The position numbers and the translations under genes were made by a program. Below are positions 63,095 to 64,000 of a stretch of 64,000 nt of DNA, in pieces. The notes beneath the pieces were generated by a model. That model did not search any database, had not been told where the DNA came from, and saw only the letters and a list, made by a program, of their open reading frames with translations. The DNA is from Bacteroidota bacterium (GTDB taxonomy: Bacteria; Bacteroidota; Bacteroidia; B-17B0; Aurantibacillaceae), in the NCBI GenBank assembly GCA_030684395.1, contig JAUXTT010000017.1, positions 496,001 through 560,000 of the forward strand. The letters are read 5' to 3'. How positions within the stretch are numbered: the stretch's first letter is position 1; every line of letters begins with the position of its first letter.

Positions 63095-64000
63095 ATGAAC
63101 TCTTATTTTGAAGATAGGCCATTTTATTTTCTAGTATCTTCAATGGTTCTTTATCTTTTAGCTTTAATTTTTTTTCAATTTTCAAAAAAAGCCGGTCTAT
63201 CTGTTATCCTTCTTATCGTAGCAGTTCTGTTTCTAAAGCTGTTCGATGTTTTTTTAGACCCTTTCCTGAATTTCTGGGATGAGCAAATGCATGCATTGGT
63301 TGCTAAAAATTTATCGAAAAACTTCCTGAAACCGCATCTTTATCCAAAAGAAGTTTTGCCTTATGATTTCAGGGGCTGGACCCAAAATTATATATGGGTA
63401 CACAAACAACCTTTCTTCTTGTGGCAAATGGCCTTGTCGATAAAAGTTTTTGGAGCCAACATTTTTGCAGTACGGCTCCCTTCCGCATTGTGTTTTACTT
63501 TTGCAACTTATTGTGTATATAAAATTGGTAAAAACATCGTAAATGCCCCTATAGGTTTTTATGCGGCCGTATTATTCAGCATGAGTTTTTATTTCGGTGA
63601 ATTGTGTACCGGCTCCTTGTCTACCGACCATAACGACATTGTTTTCATAAGTTATGTAACAGCATCAGTGTGGGCATTCTCAGAATATATTGTTAATCCC
63701 GGCAAACGGCGATGGGTAATTATGATTGGTATATTTTCCGGAATTGCAATTCTTAATAAATGGCTGGTTGGTTTGCTTATATTTTCCGGATGGTTTACTC
63801 ATATTCTGTTAACTACCGAAAAGGGGAAATTATTTAATATCAGAACCTATAAAGATATTTTTCTTGGGCTTATCGTTGCTATTATTGTTTTTGCCCCCTG
63901 GCAAATATTCTGCTTACTAAATTTTCCGGAAGAAACTAAGTACGAAATGACTTTCAATAGTAAGCATTTATTTGAACCAATTGAAGGTCATGGTGGTGAT
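63095..64000 (+). CDS. GT39/ArnT-like membrane glycosyltransferase (3' end outside window)
   Basis: Reading frame from the ATG at 63095 to the right edge, at least 302 residues. Translated by eye: several transmembrane helices, an acidic site FWDEQMHALVAKNL in the first loop, HKQPFFLWQMALSIKVFG and VRLPSALCFTF, which match polyprenyl-phosphate-dependent glycosyltransferases of the PMT/ArnT type (GT39/GT83). It would move a sugar from a lipid carrier to lipid A or protein on the outer face of the inner membrane. It follows the FAD oxidoreductase after 11 bases, probably in one operon. Confidence 0.88.
   Translation, partial: MNSYFEDRPFYFLVSSMVLYLLALIFFQFSKKAGLSVILLIVAVLFLKLFDVFLDPFLNFWDEQMHALVAKNLSKNFLKPHLYPKEVLPYDFRGWTQNYIWVHKQPFFLWQMALSIKVFGANIFAVRLPSALCFTFATYCVYKIGKNIVNAPIGFYAAVLFSMSFYFGELCTGSLSTDHNDIVFISYVTASVWAFSEYIVNPGKRRWVIMIGIFSGIAILNKWLVGLLIFSGWFTHILLTTEKGKLFNIRTYKDIFLGLIVAIIVFAPWQIFCLLNFPEETKYEMTFNSKHLFEPIEGHGGD

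Overview
The window comes from a member of the phylum Bacteroidota. The evidence is several type IX secretion system (T9SS) cargo proteins with C-terminal sorting domains, a PorZ homologue, SprB-type and PKD adhesin repeats, LytTR/propeller two-component signalling, moderate-to-low GC, and promoters of the phylum-specific form TTTG-N18..20-TAnnTTTG upstream of many genes. I cannot fix the order or family from sequence alone. Both window edges cut a gene: a propeller sensor kinase on the left and a GT39-type membrane glycosyltransferase on the right. No rRNA, tRNA, CRISPR array, prophage or complete insertion sequence was seen.

Layout. 1-3106: sensor kinase and LytTR response regulator. 3230-12967 (minus strand): thioester-containing alpha-2-macroglobulin lipoprotein, RfaE1-type sugar kinase, class I aminotransferase and a TPR protein. 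13296-17437: an ECF-like sigma factor translationally coupled to a membrane serine protease with an anti-sigma-like N-terminus, then a HAD nucleotidase, TatA and GatA. 17526-19574 (minus): a second aminotransferase and FtsE. 19736-24581: a large TPR protein and a beta-barrel outer-membrane protein. 24677-27486 (minus): TyrS and an unknown helical protein. 27637-34404: a PKD/SprB adhesin, a lipoprotein, a SiaB-SiaC partner-switch pair, a YqaE/Pmp3 lipoprotein and a DUF2752 protein. 34612-37248: MutS.

The accessory part starts exactly at the 3' end of mutS. A RelE/ParE toxin-antitoxin pair sits between the intact mutS end and a second, displaced copy of the last 22 mutS codons that differs only at synonymous sites. 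Two tandem paralogous HTH/coiled-coil proteins and an XRE regulator follow. Next comes a surface/polysaccharide cluster: a trimeric-fibre-like protein with an S74 self-cleaving domain and a T9SS tail, a GH16 glycanase, two small T9SS cargo proteins, an MBOAT O-acyltransferase, and an AlgJ/AlgX-like partner that ends in three 58-residue repeats.

From 47553 housekeeping genes return: a PepSY-like protein, a small HAD protein, GlmS, a small CxxC membrane protein, PorZ, a GH3-family enzyme, TadA, an AsmA-like protein, AspS, a lipoprotein, an FAD oxidoreductase and the cut glycosyltransferase. Seven intergenic gaps hold short palindromic or half-palindromic elements of two related sequence families.

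The strongest candidates for something undescribed are the mutS-end toxin-antitoxin insertion, the anti-sigma-like/trypsin fusion coupled to a sigma factor, the S74/T9SS fibre, and the repeat-tailed acyltransferase in the GH16/MBOAT cluster.
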